64,000 bases of DNA from Pantoea sp. 1.19 (GTDB lineage: Bacteria > Pseudomonadota > Gammaproteobacteria > Enterobacterales > Enterobacteriaceae), in contig NZ_MRBS01000007.1 of assembly GCF_001922585.1 (NCBI RefSeq), forward strand, positions 1 through 64,000. The letters are read 5' to 3'. Shown here one piece after another: positions 8,923 through 19,670 of this stretch. A model generated the notes under the pieces. The model made no database searches and was not told the DNA's origin. It worked only from the letters and a program-made list of their open reading frames with translations. The position numbers and the translations under genes are program-made. The stretch's first letter is position 1. Every line of letters starts with the position of its first letter.

Positions 8923-11900
8923 GTGAGCAACAGAATCGACGCACTGTACCAGCAGCTGGCCAACCGTATCCTGGTGCTGGACGGCGGCATGGGGACGATG
9001 ATCCAACGCTACCGGCTGGAGGAGCAGGAGTATCGCGGGGCGCGCTTCGCCGACTGGCCGTGCGATCTGAAGGGCAACAACGATCTGCTGGTGCTGACGC
9101 AGCCGGCGATCATTCGCGAAATCCATCACGGCTACCTCGAGGCCGGTGCCGATATTCTGGAAACCAACACCTTCAACGCCACGTCAATCGCCATGGCGGA
9201 TTATCAAATGGGCGCGCTGTCGGCGGAGATGAACCTCGCCGCGGCCAGGCTGGCGCGCGAATGCTGCGATGCCTGGACGGCGCGCACACCCGAGCGGCCA
9301 CGCTATGTTGCTGGCGTACTGGGCCCTACCAACCGCACCTGTTCTCTCTCGCCGGACGTGAACGATCCCGCCTTTCGTAACATCACCTTTATGGAGCTGG
9401 TCGCAGCTTACCGGGAGTCGACCCGCGCGCTGATCGCCGGCGGTGCAGACCTCATTATGATTGAGACGGTGTTCGATACGCTGAACGCCAAGGCGGCCAT
9501 TTTTGCCGTCCAGACGGAATTTGATGCGCTGGGGGTGACGCTGCCGCTGATGATTTCCGGCACCATCACCGACGCCTCCGGGCGGACCCTCTCCGGGCAA
9601 ACGACCGAAGCGTTTTACAACTCGCTGCGCCACGCGCAGCCGCTCTCCTTTGGTCTGAACTGCGCACTGGGGCCGGATGAGCTGCGGATGTACGTTGCCG
9701 AACTGTCGCGCATTGCCGAAGGCTACGTCACCGCTCACCCTAACGCCGGGCTGCCGAACGCCTTTGGGGAATACGATCTCGATGCCGATGTCATGGCCGG
9801 GCAGATTGGCGAATGGGCGCGCGCCGGCTTTTTAAACATTGTCGGCGGCTGCTGCGGTACCACGCCGGCGCACATTGCGGCGATGGTGCGCGCGGTGGAA
9901 AACGTACCGCCGCGCCCGCTGCCAACCCTGCCGATCGCCTGCCGGCTCTCCGGGCTGGAACCGCTCAACATCGGTGCAGATACCCTGTTTGTGAACGTCG
10001 GGGAACGCACCAACGTTACCGGATCCGCGAAGTTTAAGCGGCTGATTAAAGAAGAAAAGTACAACGAAGCGCTGGAGGTTGCGCTGCAGCAGGTGCAAAG
10101 TGGCGCGCAACTCATTGATATCAATATGGATGAGGGCATGCTCGACGCCGAGGCGGCGATGGTGCGCTTCCTCAACCTGATTGCCGGCGAGCCGGATATC
10201 GCCCGCGTGCCAATCATGATCGACTCCTCGCGCTGGGAGGTTATCGAGAAAGGGCTGCAGTGTATTCAGGGTAAAGGCATCGTCAACTCGATCTCGATGA
10301 AAGAGGGCGAGGCGCAGTTTCTCGATCATGCGCGGCGGATACGCCGCTACGGCGCGGCGGTAGTGGTGATGGCGTTTGATGAGGTCGGCCAGGCCGACAC
10401 CCGCGCGCGCAAAATTGAGATCTGCCGCCGCGCCTATCGGCTGCTGACTGAAGACGTCGGGTTTCCGCCGGAGGACATCATCTTTGACCCGAACATTTTT
10501 GCCGTGGCCACCGGTATTGAAGAGCACAATCACTACGCCATGGATTTTATCGGCGCCTGCGAAGACATTAAGCGCGAACTGCCGCACGCGCTGATTTCCG
10601 GCGGTGTTTCCAACGTTTCGTTTTCGTTTCGCGGCAATGATCCGGTGCGCGAAGCGATCCACGCGGTGTTTCTCTACTACGCCATCCGCAACGGGATGGA
10701 CATGGGCATCGTTAACGCCGGTCAGCTGGCGATCTATGACGATTTACCCGCTGAATTACGCGAGGCCGTGGAGGACGTGATCCTCCATCGTCGCGATGAC
10801 GGCACCGAGCGGCTGCTGGCGCTGGCAGAACGCTATCGCGGCAGCAAAAACGACGATGACAGCAGCAAGCTGCAGGCCGAGTGGCGAAGCTGGGCGGTCG
10901 AAAAACGCCTTGAATATGCGCTGGTTAAGGGCATCACTGAATTTATTGAGGAAGATACGGAAGCCGCGCGGCTGAACGCCAGCCGGCCCATTGAGGTGAT
11001 TGAAGGTCCGCTCATGGCCGGGATGAATGTGGTCGGCGATCTGTTTGGCGAGGGTAAAATGTTCCTGCCGCAGGTGGTCAAATCGGCGCGGGTCATGAAG
11101 CAGGCGGTCGCCTATCTGGAACCGTTTATCAAGGCCAGCAAAGCGCAGGGCAGCAGCAACGGCAAAATCGTGCTGGCCACGGTCAAAGGGGATGTGCACG
11201 ACATCGGCAAGAATATCGTTGGCGTTGTTTTACAGTGCAACAACTACGAGATCATTGACCTTGGCGTTATGGTGCCCAGCGATAAGATTTTGAAAACTGC
11301 CATCGAGCAACAGGCGGATATCATTGGTCTGTCCGGACTGATTACGCCGTCGCTGGATGAGATGGTTAACGTGGCGAAAGAGATGGAACGCCAGGGGTTG
11401 ACACTGCCGTTGCTGATTGGCGGCGCCACCACCTCGAAGGCACACACGGCGGTAAAAATCGAGCAGCACTACAGCGGTCCGACGGTCTACGTACAAAACG
11501 CGTCGCGTACTGTTGGCGTGGTATCGGCGCTGCTGTCAGCCAGCCAGCGCGACGCGTTTGTCGCCCGCACGCGCCGGGAGTATGACACGGTGCGCATCCA
11601 GCACGGGCGTAAGAAGCCGCGCACTCCACCGGTGACGCTAAAAACGGCGCGCGATAATGATTTTGCCTGGGACTGGGCGGGCTATACGCCGCCGGTTGCG
11701 CACCGCCCCGGCGTCAGCCCGGTGCAGGCCAGCATTGCGACGTTACGCAACTACATCGACTGGACGCCGTTTTTTATGACCTGGTCGCTGGCCGGAAAAT
11801 ATCCGCGCATCCTTGAGGATGACGTGGTGGGTGAAGAAGCGCAGCGGCTGTTTACCGATGCCAATGCGCTGCTCGACAGCCTGGCGGCGGCAGGTTCGCT

Positions 11901-12606
11901 GACGCCTCGCGGCGTTGTGGGGATTTTTCCGGCTAATCGGGTCGGCGATGACATCGAGATTTACGCCGATGAATCGCGCTCTCAGGTTATTGAAGTAAGT
12001 CATCACTTACGTCAGCAGACAGAAAAATCCGGCTTTGCTAACTACTGCCTGGCAGATTTTATCGCGCCCAAAAGCAGTGGTAAGGCCGATTATCTCGGCG
12101 CGTTTGCCGTGACCGGCGGGCTGGAAGAAGATGCGCTGGCCGAGGCGTTTGACCGCCAGCATGATGATTACAACAAGATCATGGTGAAAGCGGTGGCTGA
12201 CCGACTGGCCGAAGCGTTCGCCGAATACCTGCATGAGCGGGTGCGCAAGGTCATCTGGGGCTATGCCGCCCACGAAAATCTCAGTAATGACGAGCTGATC
12301 CGCGAAAACTATCAGGGCATTCGCCCGGCTCCGGGCTATCCGGCCTGTCCGGAGCACACGGAAAAAGCGCAAATCTGGCGGCTGCTTGACGTTGAACACC
12401 ATACCGGTATGCGCCTGACCGAGTCGTTTGCCATGTGGCCGGGCGCGTCGGTTGCCGGCTGGTACTTCAGCCATCCCGAGAGTAAATACTTTGCCGTAGC
12501 GCAGCTGCAGCGCGATCAGATTGAGGATTACGCCGTGCGCAAGGGCATGGCGATCGGCGAGGTGGAGCGCTGGCTGGCACCGAATCTGGGCTATGACGCC
12601 GACTGA
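8923..12606 (+). CDS. metH: cobalamin-dependent methionine synthase
   Basis: Transfers the methyl group of methyltetrahydrofolate to homocysteine through cobalamin. It has 1227 residues, identical in length to E. coli. The homocysteine domain has zinc ligands Cys247, Cys310 and Cys311 (LNCALGPDE and GGCCGTTP). The folate domain shows [15 protein letters not shown]. The cobalamin domain has the DxHxxG motif with the cobalt ligand His759 ([12 protein letters not shown]). The C-terminal reactivation domain has [15 protein letters not shown]. The start is GTG with a GGAAGGG-like site upstream. The stop lies 3 bases from a convergent fimbrial adhesin gene. Confidence 0.97.
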   Translation: MSNRIDALYQQLANRILVLDGGMGTMIQRYRLEEQEYRGARFADWPCDLKGNNDLLVLTQPAIIREIHHGYLEAGADILETNTFNATSIAMADYQMGALSAEMNLAAARLARECCDAWTARTPERPRYVAGVLGPTNRTCSLSPDVNDPAFRNITFMELVAAYRESTRALIAGGADLIMIETVFDTLNAKAAIFAVQTEFDALGVTLPLMISGTITDASGRTLSGQTTEAFYNSLRHAQPLSFGLNCALGPDELRMYVAELSRIAEGYVTAHPNAGLPNAFGEYDLDADVMAGQIGEWARAGFLNIVGGCCGTTPAHIAAMVRAVENVPPRPLPTLPIACRLSGLEPLNIGADTLFVNVGERTNVTGSAKFKRLIKEEKYNEALEVALQQVQSGAQLIDINMDEGMLDAEAAMVRFLNLIAGEPDIARVPIMIDSSRWEVIEKGLQCIQGKGIVNSISMKEGEAQFLDHARRIRRYGAAVVVMAFDEVGQADTRARKIEICRRAYRLLTEDVGFPPEDIIFDPNIFAVATGIEEHNHYAMDFIGACEDIKRELPHALISGGVSNVSFSFRGNDPVREAIHAVFLYYAIRNGMDMGIVNAGQLAIYDDLPAELREAVEDVILHRRDDGTERLLALAERYRGSKNDDDSSKLQAEWRSWAVEKRLEYALVKGITEFIEEDTEAARLNASRPIEVIEGPLMAGMNVVGDLFGEGKMFLPQVVKSARVMKQAVAYLEPFIKASKAQGSSNGKIVLATVKGDVHDIGKNIVGVVLQCNNYEIIDLGVMVPSDKILKTAIEQQADIIGLSGLITPSLDEMVNVAKEMERQGLTLPLLIGGATTSKAHTAVKIEQHYSGPTVYVQNASRTVGVVSALLSASQRDAFVARTRREYDTVRIQHGRKKPRTPPVTLKTARDNDFAWDWAGYTPPVAHRPGVSPVQASIATLRNYIDWTPFFMTWSLAGKYPRILEDDVVGEEAQRLFTDANALLDSLAAAGSLTPRGVVGIFPANRVGDDIEIYADESRSQVIEVSHHLRQQTEKSGFANYCLADFIAPKSSGKADYLGAFAVTGGLEEDALAEAFDRQHDDYNKIMVKAVADRLAEAFAEYLHERVRKVIWGYAAHENLSNDELIRENYQGIRPAPGYPACPEHTEKAQIWRLLDVEHHTGMRLTESFAMWPGASVAGWYFSHPESKYFAVAQLQRDQIEDYAVRKGMAIGEVERWLAPNLGYDAD

Positions 12607-12609
12607 AAC

Positions 12610-13635
12610 TCATTTATAGCTAACGGTAAAATTGACTTTGGCATTGGCGCGGCCAGCTTGCGGACTGTCCGCCGTTTTAATGTAGCGCGCATAAAAGTTC
12701 AGTACCGTTTCGCCGCGCGTGATGGCACCCGCCGGCGTGGCGGTACCGAGCGGAAAGGCCGTAACGCCATCCTCCCGCAAGATCTGAACTCCCACGCCCT
12801 TCGCCGTAGAGGTGCTGTCCAGGCCTGTGATGCCGTTGACGGCGTCGACTATCGTCGAGCCATTGACGGGCGTGAAGGTGACATTGACGATATTGTTCAG
12901 GCTGCTACCGGTTGCGCAATTGGTCAATGGAATTTGAAAGCGCTGCGGTTTACTCGTCGGGTGAAGGGTGCTGATGGAGACATTCCCCATCGGGACCGAG
13001 GTGACCGCGCCGGCGTTCGCTACCGTACAACTCTCTGCGGTCAGCGTGATGGAGAAGTCTGAGGTCAGAAAGGTGTTGTTCAGCGTGGTCAGCGACGACT
13101 TTCCCTTCACCACGTGCGTACCCGGCTCAATGTCACCGATTTTCACCAGCAGGACGCCGAGGGTAGGCGTATAAGTGTAGCTACCAGCAGGAACCTGCTG
13201 ATTAAGCGGGAAAAAAAGGGAGTCTTTAATGTTACCGAACGTTTTTATTCGCGTTAAGACGCCCACACCGGGGATGTTAGTCGGAAAGACCCTGCCGGCC
13301 GATGTGGGATAGCCGTTAGCGACCACATCCACCGGAGCGGCGGCTGAGGTATTGATGGCCGTAACGATAATCGGATTAGAGTAACAGTATAAGTAGGCGT
13401 AGCCACTCCAGTTAATATACAGCGTTTTTTCATCGCCAATAATGCTGCCGATGGGGGCCGATCGCGCCACGCTGATACCGCTGAATGTTCCACTGACATT
13501 GATCGTATCATCGTAGATATTCCACGCCGTAGACCACATGCAGGTATGTGATGGCTGTACGACCGTGTTGGCAGAGCGTGCATGCACTGAAAAAAAACAG
13601 AGTAGCAGGAACATTAATAATGATGCTGATTTCAT
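12610..13635 (-). CDS. orphan fimbrial tip adhesin (intact paralogue)
   Basis: 341 residues with a signal peptide (MKSASLLMFLLLCFFSVHA), an N-terminal region of about 170 residues with cysteines that is probably the receptor-binding domain, and a C-terminal pilin domain from about residue 205. The pilin part runs from LTAESCTV to the typical ending VNFTVSYK, used for donor-strand exchange. The C-terminal half, and the segment around TNIPGVGVL, closely resemble the broken adhesin at 16105-17150. No chaperone or usher gene adjoins it, so assembly would rely on the nearby operon. It is separated from that operon by the oppositely oriented yjbB. The ligand is unknown. Confidence 0.8.
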   Translation of the reverse strand: MKSASLLMFLLLCFFSVHARSANTVVQPSHTCMWSTAWNIYDDTINVSGTFSGISVARSAPIGSIIGDEKTLYINWSGYAYLYCYSNPIIVTAINTSAAAPVDVVANGYPTSAGRVFPTNIPGVGVLTRIKTFGNIKDSLFFPLNQQVPAGSYTYTPTLGVLLVKIGDIEPGTHVVKGKSSLTTLNNTFLTSDFSITLTAESCTVANAGAVTSVPMGNVSISTLHPTSKPQRFQIPLTNCATGSSLNNIVNVTFTPVNGSTIVDAVNGITGLDSTSTAKGVGVQILREDGVTAFPLGTATPAGAITRGETVLNFYARYIKTADSPQAGRANAKVNFTVSYK

Positions 13636-13639
13636 TTTT

Positions 13640-14451
13640 TATTTTCCGGGAAGAATATCCAGTAAGTTATTGTGGTTTTTTCTCACTGCGTCGTTAATCA
13701 TTTCCGTGATTATAGGCAAGCACCAGGTGGTGACTGCGCCTGTGAATAATGCATGAGGATGCGAAAGCGGCCTGACGCATTGTGATCATTAATGGATAAA
13801 GCAGCTTACCGTCCGCGGGCGGAACAGTATTGTCACTCATCCCCGTCAGGGAAAAAGACTGGCGGGTTCTGGCGCTGTTTAAAAGGGTGCCCGATATTGG
13901 ATTATTCAATGTGGCGTCGCAGAGAACCGCGTGCCAATGACCCGGCTCCGTGACTGCGCCCCGAGCCGGGAATACCGCGACGCACGGTATGACAGGGTTG
14001 TACTATGCTGACAAGCCGCAGGGGCACGGCGTGTTGATAACGCACCTAAAATCATACCGTGAAGAAGAATAAAGTGTAAATAATTAGTTAACGCAGCCGA
14101 TGGGTAAAGTTTTAAGTACCGGATTACAATTTTTTGCGATTAATAGTATCGCTATTTATTTTTTTCTGGGTTTTTTTACGATTATTCACTCTGTATTCCG
14201 CATACATATTAACAGCCGGATGCGATCGGCGCGGCAGCGCTTCCCCGCCCGGCAGGGGATCGGGACGTGCCACTCCTCAGGCCGTGAAGGCGGACCACGT
14301 GATATCCGTACGGCGACAGGAGGGAAGAGGATACCGGCGCGCGGTCACGATGAACATCGCACCCTGCTCGCCAACATGCTGTTATTATCTACTATTAAGA
14401 CGGCGCGCCGCGCGCGTTGCCGGTAAGCATTAAGGGCCAGGAGAGATACAG
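13640..14451. other. 812-bp spacer between the orphan adhesin and yjbB
   Basis: No convincing gene was seen. A TATAAT-like hexamer on the minus strand (13709-13714) could be the -10 of the adhesin promoter, but no clear -35 partner was found. A short minus-strand frame (13694-13909) and a hydrophobic plus-strand frame starting at 14100 resemble nothing I know. The part just upstream of yjbB presumably holds its promoter. Confidence 0.4.
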
Positions 14452-16083
14452 GTGTTAACGCTGCTGAATTTACTGTCTGCCGTCGCCATGCTGGTATGGG
14501 GAACCCATATCGTACGCAGCGGCGTCATGCGCGTCTGGGGGGCCGATTTGCGCCGGATACTGAGCCGCAGCGTAGAGCGTAAGCCGATGGCGTTTCTCGC
14601 CGGACTGGGCGTGACGGCGCTGGTGCAAAGCAGTAACGCCACGGCGATGCTGGTGACGTCATTCGTGGCTCAGGGACTGATGGGACTCACCCCGGCGCTG
14701 GTGATGATTCTGGGGGCCGATGTTGGCACGGCGCTGATGGCGAGGGTGCTGACCTTTGATCTCTCGTGGCTCTCACCGCTGTTTATCTTCTTTGGCGTGA
14801 TCTTCTTTCTGGGGCGCAAACAGACCCGTGCCGGACAGCTGGGGCGCGCGGCGATTGGGCTGGGGCTGATTCTGCTGGCGCTGCAGCTGATTGTTGCCGC
14901 CGCGGCCCCCATCACGCAGGCCTCGGGGGTAAAAGTTATTTTTTCCTCCCTGACCGGTGACATCATGATGGATGCGCTGATTGGGGCGGTCTTTGCCATC
15001 ATCAGCTATTCAAGCCTCGCGGCGGTACTGATCGCAGCAACGTTAACCGCTACCGGTGTGATCTCCTTTAAGGTTGCTCTCTGTCTGGTGGTAGGGGCCA
15101 ATCTTGGCAGCGGACTGGTCGCTATGCTAAATACCAGCGCCTCCAACGCCGCAGGTAAACGCGTGGCGCTTGGCAGCCTGCTGTTTAAATTTATCGGCAG
15201 TCTCGCAGTACTGCCGTTTATTGATTCGCTGGCATCCTGGCTGGATCGACTGCCGATGAACGACGAAGAGCTGGTGATTTTCTTCCACCTGTTCTACAAC
15301 CTGATTCGTTGCCTGATCATGGTACCGTTTGCCGCCCCGATGGCGGCGCTGTGTCAGCGGCTGATTGCCGAAGAGCCGGAAACGGAGTCGCGGCTTAAGC
15401 CGCGCCATCTGGACAGCAGCGCGCTGGATACACCCACGCTGGCGCTGGCCAACGCCGCGCGTGAGACCCTGCGTATTGGCGACGTGGTGGAACAGATGGT
15501 GATGGGGCTGAGCCGCGTGGTGCACGGCGAGCCGCGCGCCGAGCGCGAAGTGCGTAAGCTGGACGACGATGTCGATGTGCTCTATACCGCCATCAAACTC
15601 TACCTGGCGCAGATGCCCAAGGAGGATCTGGCGCAGGAGGATTCCCGCCGCTGGGCGGAGATTATCGAAACGGCGATGAACCTCGAGATGGCGGGCGATA
15701 TCATTGAGCGGATGGGGGGCGATGTGGCAGATAAATCGCTGGCGGCGCGGCGGGCATTTTCTGCCGAGGGGCTTCAGGAGCTGGATACGTTACTTGAACA
15801 GCTGCTCGGCAACCTGCGACTCAGCCTGTCGGTGTTTCTCTCGCGTGACATCACCAGTGCCCGACGACTGCGCCGCGCCAAACACCGCTTTCGCATCACC
15901 AACCGCCGTTATGCCCACGATCATGTCGAGCGCCTGCATCAGCACAACGTACAAAGCCTGGAAACCAGTTCTCTGCATCTCGGGCTGCTGGGCGATATGA
16001 AGCGCTTAAACTCGCTGTTTTGCGCCGTCGCCTACAGCGTGCTGGAGCAGCCCGACGATGACGACAGACGCGGCGGGGAATAA
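14452..16083 (+). CDS. yjbB: Na/Pi-cotransporter family protein YjbB (phosphate efflux)
   Basis: 543 residues, the same length as E. coli YjbB, an inner-membrane protein linked to phosphate export. The first 300 residues hold two NaPi repeats, with the paired motifs GVTALVQSSNATAMLVTSF and FAIISYSSLAAVL and the following GADVGTALMA and GANLGSGLVA. The C-terminal 200 residues form a PhoU-like helical domain (LANAARETLRIGD, NLEMAGDIIERMG). The start is GTG after AGGAGA. In E. coli metH is followed directly by yjbB; here a fimbrial adhesin separates them. Confidence 0.93.
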   Translation: MLTLLNLLSAVAMLVWGTHIVRSGVMRVWGADLRRILSRSVERKPMAFLAGLGVTALVQSSNATAMLVTSFVAQGLMGLTPALVMILGADVGTALMARVLTFDLSWLSPLFIFFGVIFFLGRKQTRAGQLGRAAIGLGLILLALQLIVAAAAPITQASGVKVIFSSLTGDIMMDALIGAVFAIISYSSLAAVLIAATLTATGVISFKVALCLVVGANLGSGLVAMLNTSASNAAGKRVALGSLLFKFIGSLAVLPFIDSLASWLDRLPMNDEELVIFFHLFYNLIRCLIMVPFAAPMAALCQRLIAEEPETESRLKPRHLDSSALDTPTLALANAARETLRIGDVVEQMVMGLSRVVHGEPRAEREVRKLDDDVDVLYTAIKLYLAQMPKEDLAQEDSRRWAEIIETAMNLEMAGDIIERMGGDVADKSLAARRAFSAEGLQELDTLLEQLLGNLRLSLSVFLSRDITSARRLRRAKHRFRITNRRYAHDHVERLHQHNVQSLETSSLHLGLLGDMKRLNSLFCAVAYSVLEQPDDDDRRGGE

Positions 16084-16104
16084 TCCACACCGCCTCGCGC
16101 GGGG

Positions 16105-17150
16105 TCATTTATAGCTTAGGGTAAAGTTTACCGCAGCGTTGGCGGAGCCGGAAAGCGTCACCGGCTGGGTTTGTACGTAGCGCGCCTGAAAATCCAGCGT
16201 CATCTCTCCCGGCCGCACCGGCGCCGCCGGCGTAAAAACCCCCAGTGGGACAGGCGTGCTGCCGTTTTCGCGTAAAATTTGGATGCCAATTCCCTGCGCG
16301 GTGGCACCATTTTTTAGCCCCAGAACGCCCTGTTCAGGCCCAACGCTGGCGGAGCCCGCCGCGCCGTCAAACTTAATGTTAACCATGTTGCTTAAGGCGC
16401 TACCGATCGCGCACTGGGTCAGTGGAATGTGGAAGGCGCTTAACGGGGCGCCGGTCACGCCGGGGGGACGGATGGCATCCCTGGCAACATGGCCCATGTT
16501 GACCGTTTTACTGCCGGCGTCGGCGGGGACAGTACAGCTGTCGGCCTGAACGGAAAAGGTCATCGAACCGCGCAAAAAAGTATAGCCCCCGGCGCTGAGC
16601 TCCATGGTGGTCGTCACCTGATGCGGCCCCGGTTCGACATCCCCCGTTTTAATCAGGAAGACGCCAAAGCCGTAATACTGCGGGGGGAGTGATGCACTCA
16701 TATTGGCGGCGTCAAACGTTGTCGGAAAAAAAACGCATCGTAGGCGCCCCCGCTCAGCTTAAATTTTACCAGTACGCCGATTCCGGGCACATTCGTGGAA
16801 TGGACCTTGCCGTCGCTATTGTCGACGCCCGGGACGCGAATATCGGGCAGCAGCGCACCGTTAGTAATACGGCTGATGATTTGGGCGGATTTTCCGCACG
16901 TCAGTCCCTCGTAACTGCCAAAATTTACCGGATCGGTGCGCGTTTCGGTTTCAATTACGGTTCCCGGCGTCCAGCTGCGGCGAATATCTTGCGCGCCGAG
17001 CGTTCGGGATGCCTGAAGGGTCGCATCACTGTAAGTTTTTATCCCCAGCCACCCCTTGGTGTAATACTGACATTTCGTGGCGGTGGGAGCGGCTCCGGCA
17101 GCCGAAGTAAAAAACAATAGCAGGAGAAAAATGGGTTTTATATTGATCAT
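16105..17150 (-). pseudogene. fimbrial tip adhesin with frameshift in a poly-T tract
   Basis: Last gene of the fimbrial operon; its start shares one base with the usher stop. The N-terminal frame (16698-17150) has signal peptide MINIKPIFLLLLFFTSAAGA and a receptor-like domain with KVHSTNVPGIGVLVKFK. It then shifts out of frame at eight T residues (A8 at 16726-16733 on the plus strand). One extra T restores FFFPTTFDAANMSASLPPQYYGFG and joins the C-terminal pilin domain (16105-16701), ending VNFTLSYK. The intact paralogue keeps LFFPLNQQ at this point. It may be a true null, a phase-variable gene or a sequencing error. Confidence 0.8.
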
Positions 17151-19648
17151 CAGGGCTGTTCACTCACTTGGCCACGACACGCGGCGGTACTGTAATTCAA
17201 ACCATCAGCGTGTGCAGCACCGTCTACCGTGATGTCAGCTGCGCAGCGCTGCGAAGCGCTTATTCCCCAGCTGGCGGTGATCCGCACGCGCTTTTCCGCT
17301 TCGGGCAAATTAATGAGCGCCTGTCCTGCCTGCCCGACTAACGTCAATTCGTTACCTTTTTCATCCGATATTGCGGCACCAAACGGAACATAGCTGCCAT
17401 CCTGACGTTTGAGCTGGGCCAGCAAACGCTGATTTTTCGTCACCCGATAGCGCAGGGCCACAATCGCGCCTTGTCGTGGATAAACTTGCTGAACGCGTCC
17501 ATCAATATCGACGCGGTTATCCACATTGCGCGTATCCAGCAGCACGCGGTTAGCGCGATAGGGGCGGAGATAAGGCACCAGCGCATAGCCGCGGCTGTTG
17601 GTTACCGCCGTGGGGGCATTTTGTAACCGTACGCCGGGCGTGTGATCGACTTCAACCAGTCCGACGGTGTCGCCCAGGCGCTGGCTGAACTCTACCCCGC
17701 CGGCGTGCATCAGTAGCGAACCACTGGCACTCATATTTCCGCTATGGTATTGCGGGCCGCGGGACACGCCGGCGTTAAGCTGCGCCCAGGACGTCAGCCA
17801 GCCTCCGGAGGCCGCATATTCCGTGCTCTTTTGCTGCTGCTGGTGCTGCAGGTTCAGGTTGTAGCTGAACTGACTGTGTTGGCCAGCGGAGCCGTTAAGG
17901 CCCACATTTTCACTGTAATCTCCGTCGCCATGACGACTCCCCGAAGCGGTAACGTTCATGCGGCCGAGCGGCACTGAAAGCGTCAGCGATAATTCAGTAT
18001 CCTGTTCCTTCAGATTCTGGCTCTTATGAAATGTCCGGCTGAGGTACATGCCTACGTTCAGGATGCCCAGCATGGTTGTGAATCCAGACTGTATCTGTCG
18101 GCTCTTCCGGGCGCTGTGCCACCAGGTCTGTTGATAGACGTTCATATAGAAGGCGCTGCCTTCACCAAGATTCTGCGTCAGTGACACTTCCAGCCGGTTG
18201 CGTTCATTGTCCGCCGTGCCGCCCAGCAGATGGAGAGCGTGGCGCTCATTGACCGCTTCAGTAAAAGAGCGATAGCCCTCCGTGGAGTGGCGGTAGCTGG
18301 CGAAGCGTACGTTGGTTCCACTGTCAAACGCCTTCCCGTAGCGCAGACTGTAACTTTGACCGGCTTTATGCAGCTCACGATAGTGTGTCCGTGACCAGGC
18401 CGTTTCCAGCGCAACGGCGCCCCATTGGCCAAGATTCTTACCGAGGCTAATTTGCGCCTTCTGAAACATGTCGCTGATCGTCGCGCCGGCGGCCAGTGTG
18501 ATGTCATGCCCCATCCCCCGCGCGCCCGACAGCTGGCCAAATACGGGTTGTACAAAATCACCGCCACCGGAATGGGATTGATATTTGCCCATCGCGATGT
18601 TGTAGCGCCATGTTCCCTGACGCAGCAGATTACCCAGCGTGGCAAATGGCTGAGTAAATTGACGAACCGAACCGTCGGCCTCGGTGATGGTCACTTCAAG
18701 ATCGCCATTGCCGGATGCCGTATTCAGATCGCGAATTTCAAACGGCCCGGGTGGCACCCAGGTGGTGTAAAGAGAGTAGCCGTGCTGCTTAATTTCCACT
18801 TTCGCCTGCGAATTTGCCACGCCGCGAATCACCGGCGAATAGCCTTGCATCGAGTCGGGTAGCATTTGCACCACGGAACCAAATTGCACACCGCGAAAAG
18901 GCACGCTTTCCATCACGTCTCCGCCGGTAAATAGCTCTCCGGCCTGCGCGCTGCCGAGCGTGCCGGGCAAATCTTTTTCCACGTAAGTGTTATAAGTCTG
19001 CCAATGGCGCTGATCATTCCATGAGGCTGAGGAGCGTAAGTGGAAGCCATAAAAATTGAAGCCACCGTCAAGATAGGCGCTCTTATTCTCGCTACTGCGG
19101 CTGTTTTTGGCTGATACCCGGGCCGCAGCCAGCTGATAATTCACTAACAGGGCGTTAATGCCATCGTCCCACGCGGCGGGATCGATGTAGCCTCTGGCCG
19201 TGGTGTCCAGAAAACGCTGCGGGATCTGCAGCATCAGCTTGAGCTTTTGACTGTCAAAAGCGATCGTAGCCCCGGCAATGTGTTCAGTGAGCGACGCGCA
19301 GTGTGCGTCTGCGAAGGTGTCCAGCGCGGAGCGACTCAGGCCGGCCTCTTGCAGCAGCGACGTCGGCAGGCAAGGTACCAGCTTGCCTGCCTGCAGGCGA
19401 AAGTCCAGCATATACTGTCCCAGTTCGTCGCGGTTCACCCAGACGGAGACCAGGTACTGTCCGGGCGGCATCTCCCGCTTTTGCAGGACCGCATTCAGGT
19501 CCAGCCGATCGCTACTACCGGCCGGAGAGGGGTTCATAAAGTCCTGATCAAACTCCTCACTGCCGGCGGCCTGCGGTGGCATTCCCCACGCGATGCCAAT
19601 CGCCAGGGTCAGTAACGAAGCGCGAAACTGAGGTGACTGTCTGTTCAT
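17150..19648 (-). CDS. fimbrial outer-membrane usher
   Basis: 832 residues, typical for a FimD/PapC usher, which receives chaperone-subunit complexes and extrudes the pilus through a 24-strand pore. It shows a signal peptide ending near PQAAG, an N-terminal chaperone-binding domain (EFDQDFMNP, YLVSVWVNRDELG), and the barrel and plug with PDSMQGYSPVIRGVA and VPPGPFEIRDL. The C-terminal domain has PRQGAIVALRYRV and a closing cysteine pair (QRCAADITVD and STAACRG). It lies between the chaperone and the adhesin on the same strand with short gaps, as in an operon. Confidence 0.95.
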   Translation of the reverse strand: MNRQSPQFRASLLTLAIGIAWGMPPQAAGSEEFDQDFMNPSPAGSSDRLDLNAVLQKREMPPGQYLVSVWVNRDELGQYMLDFRLQAGKLVPCLPTSLLQEAGLSRSALDTFADAHCASLTEHIAGATIAFDSQKLKLMLQIPQRFLDTTARGYIDPAAWDDGINALLVNYQLAAARVSAKNSRSSENKSAYLDGGFNFYGFHLRSSASWNDQRHWQTYNTYVEKDLPGTLGSAQAGELFTGGDVMESVPFRGVQFGSVVQMLPDSMQGYSPVIRGVANSQAKVEIKQHGYSLYTTWVPPGPFEIRDLNTASGNGDLEVTITEADGSVRQFTQPFATLGNLLRQGTWRYNIAMGKYQSHSGGGDFVQPVFGQLSGARGMGHDITLAAGATISDMFQKAQISLGKNLGQWGAVALETAWSRTHYRELHKAGQSYSLRYGKAFDSGTNVRFASYRHSTEGYRSFTEAVNERHALHLLGGTADNERNRLEVSLTQNLGEGSAFYMNVYQQTWWHSARKSRQIQSGFTTMLGILNVGMYLSRTFHKSQNLKEQDTELSLTLSVPLGRMNVTASGSRHGDGDYSENVGLNGSAGQHSQFSYNLNLQHQQQQKSTEYAASGGWLTSWAQLNAGVSRGPQYHSGNMSASGSLLMHAGGVEFSQRLGDTVGLVEVDHTPGVRLQNAPTAVTNSRGYALVPYLRPYRANRVLLDTRNVDNRVDIDGRVQQVYPRQGAIVALRYRVTKNQRLLAQLKRQDGSYVPFGAAISDEKGNELTLVGQAGQALINLPEAEKRVRITASWGISASQRCAADITVDGAAHADGLNYSTAACRGQVSEQP

Positions 19649-19670
19649 CGTGTCATCCGTGCGCCGTCGC

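Noticed and set aside
14100-14426. Hydrophobic 108-residue open frame before yjbB
   Set aside because: After one hydrophobic stretch it becomes low-quality Arg-rich sequence; no family match and a poor ribosome site.
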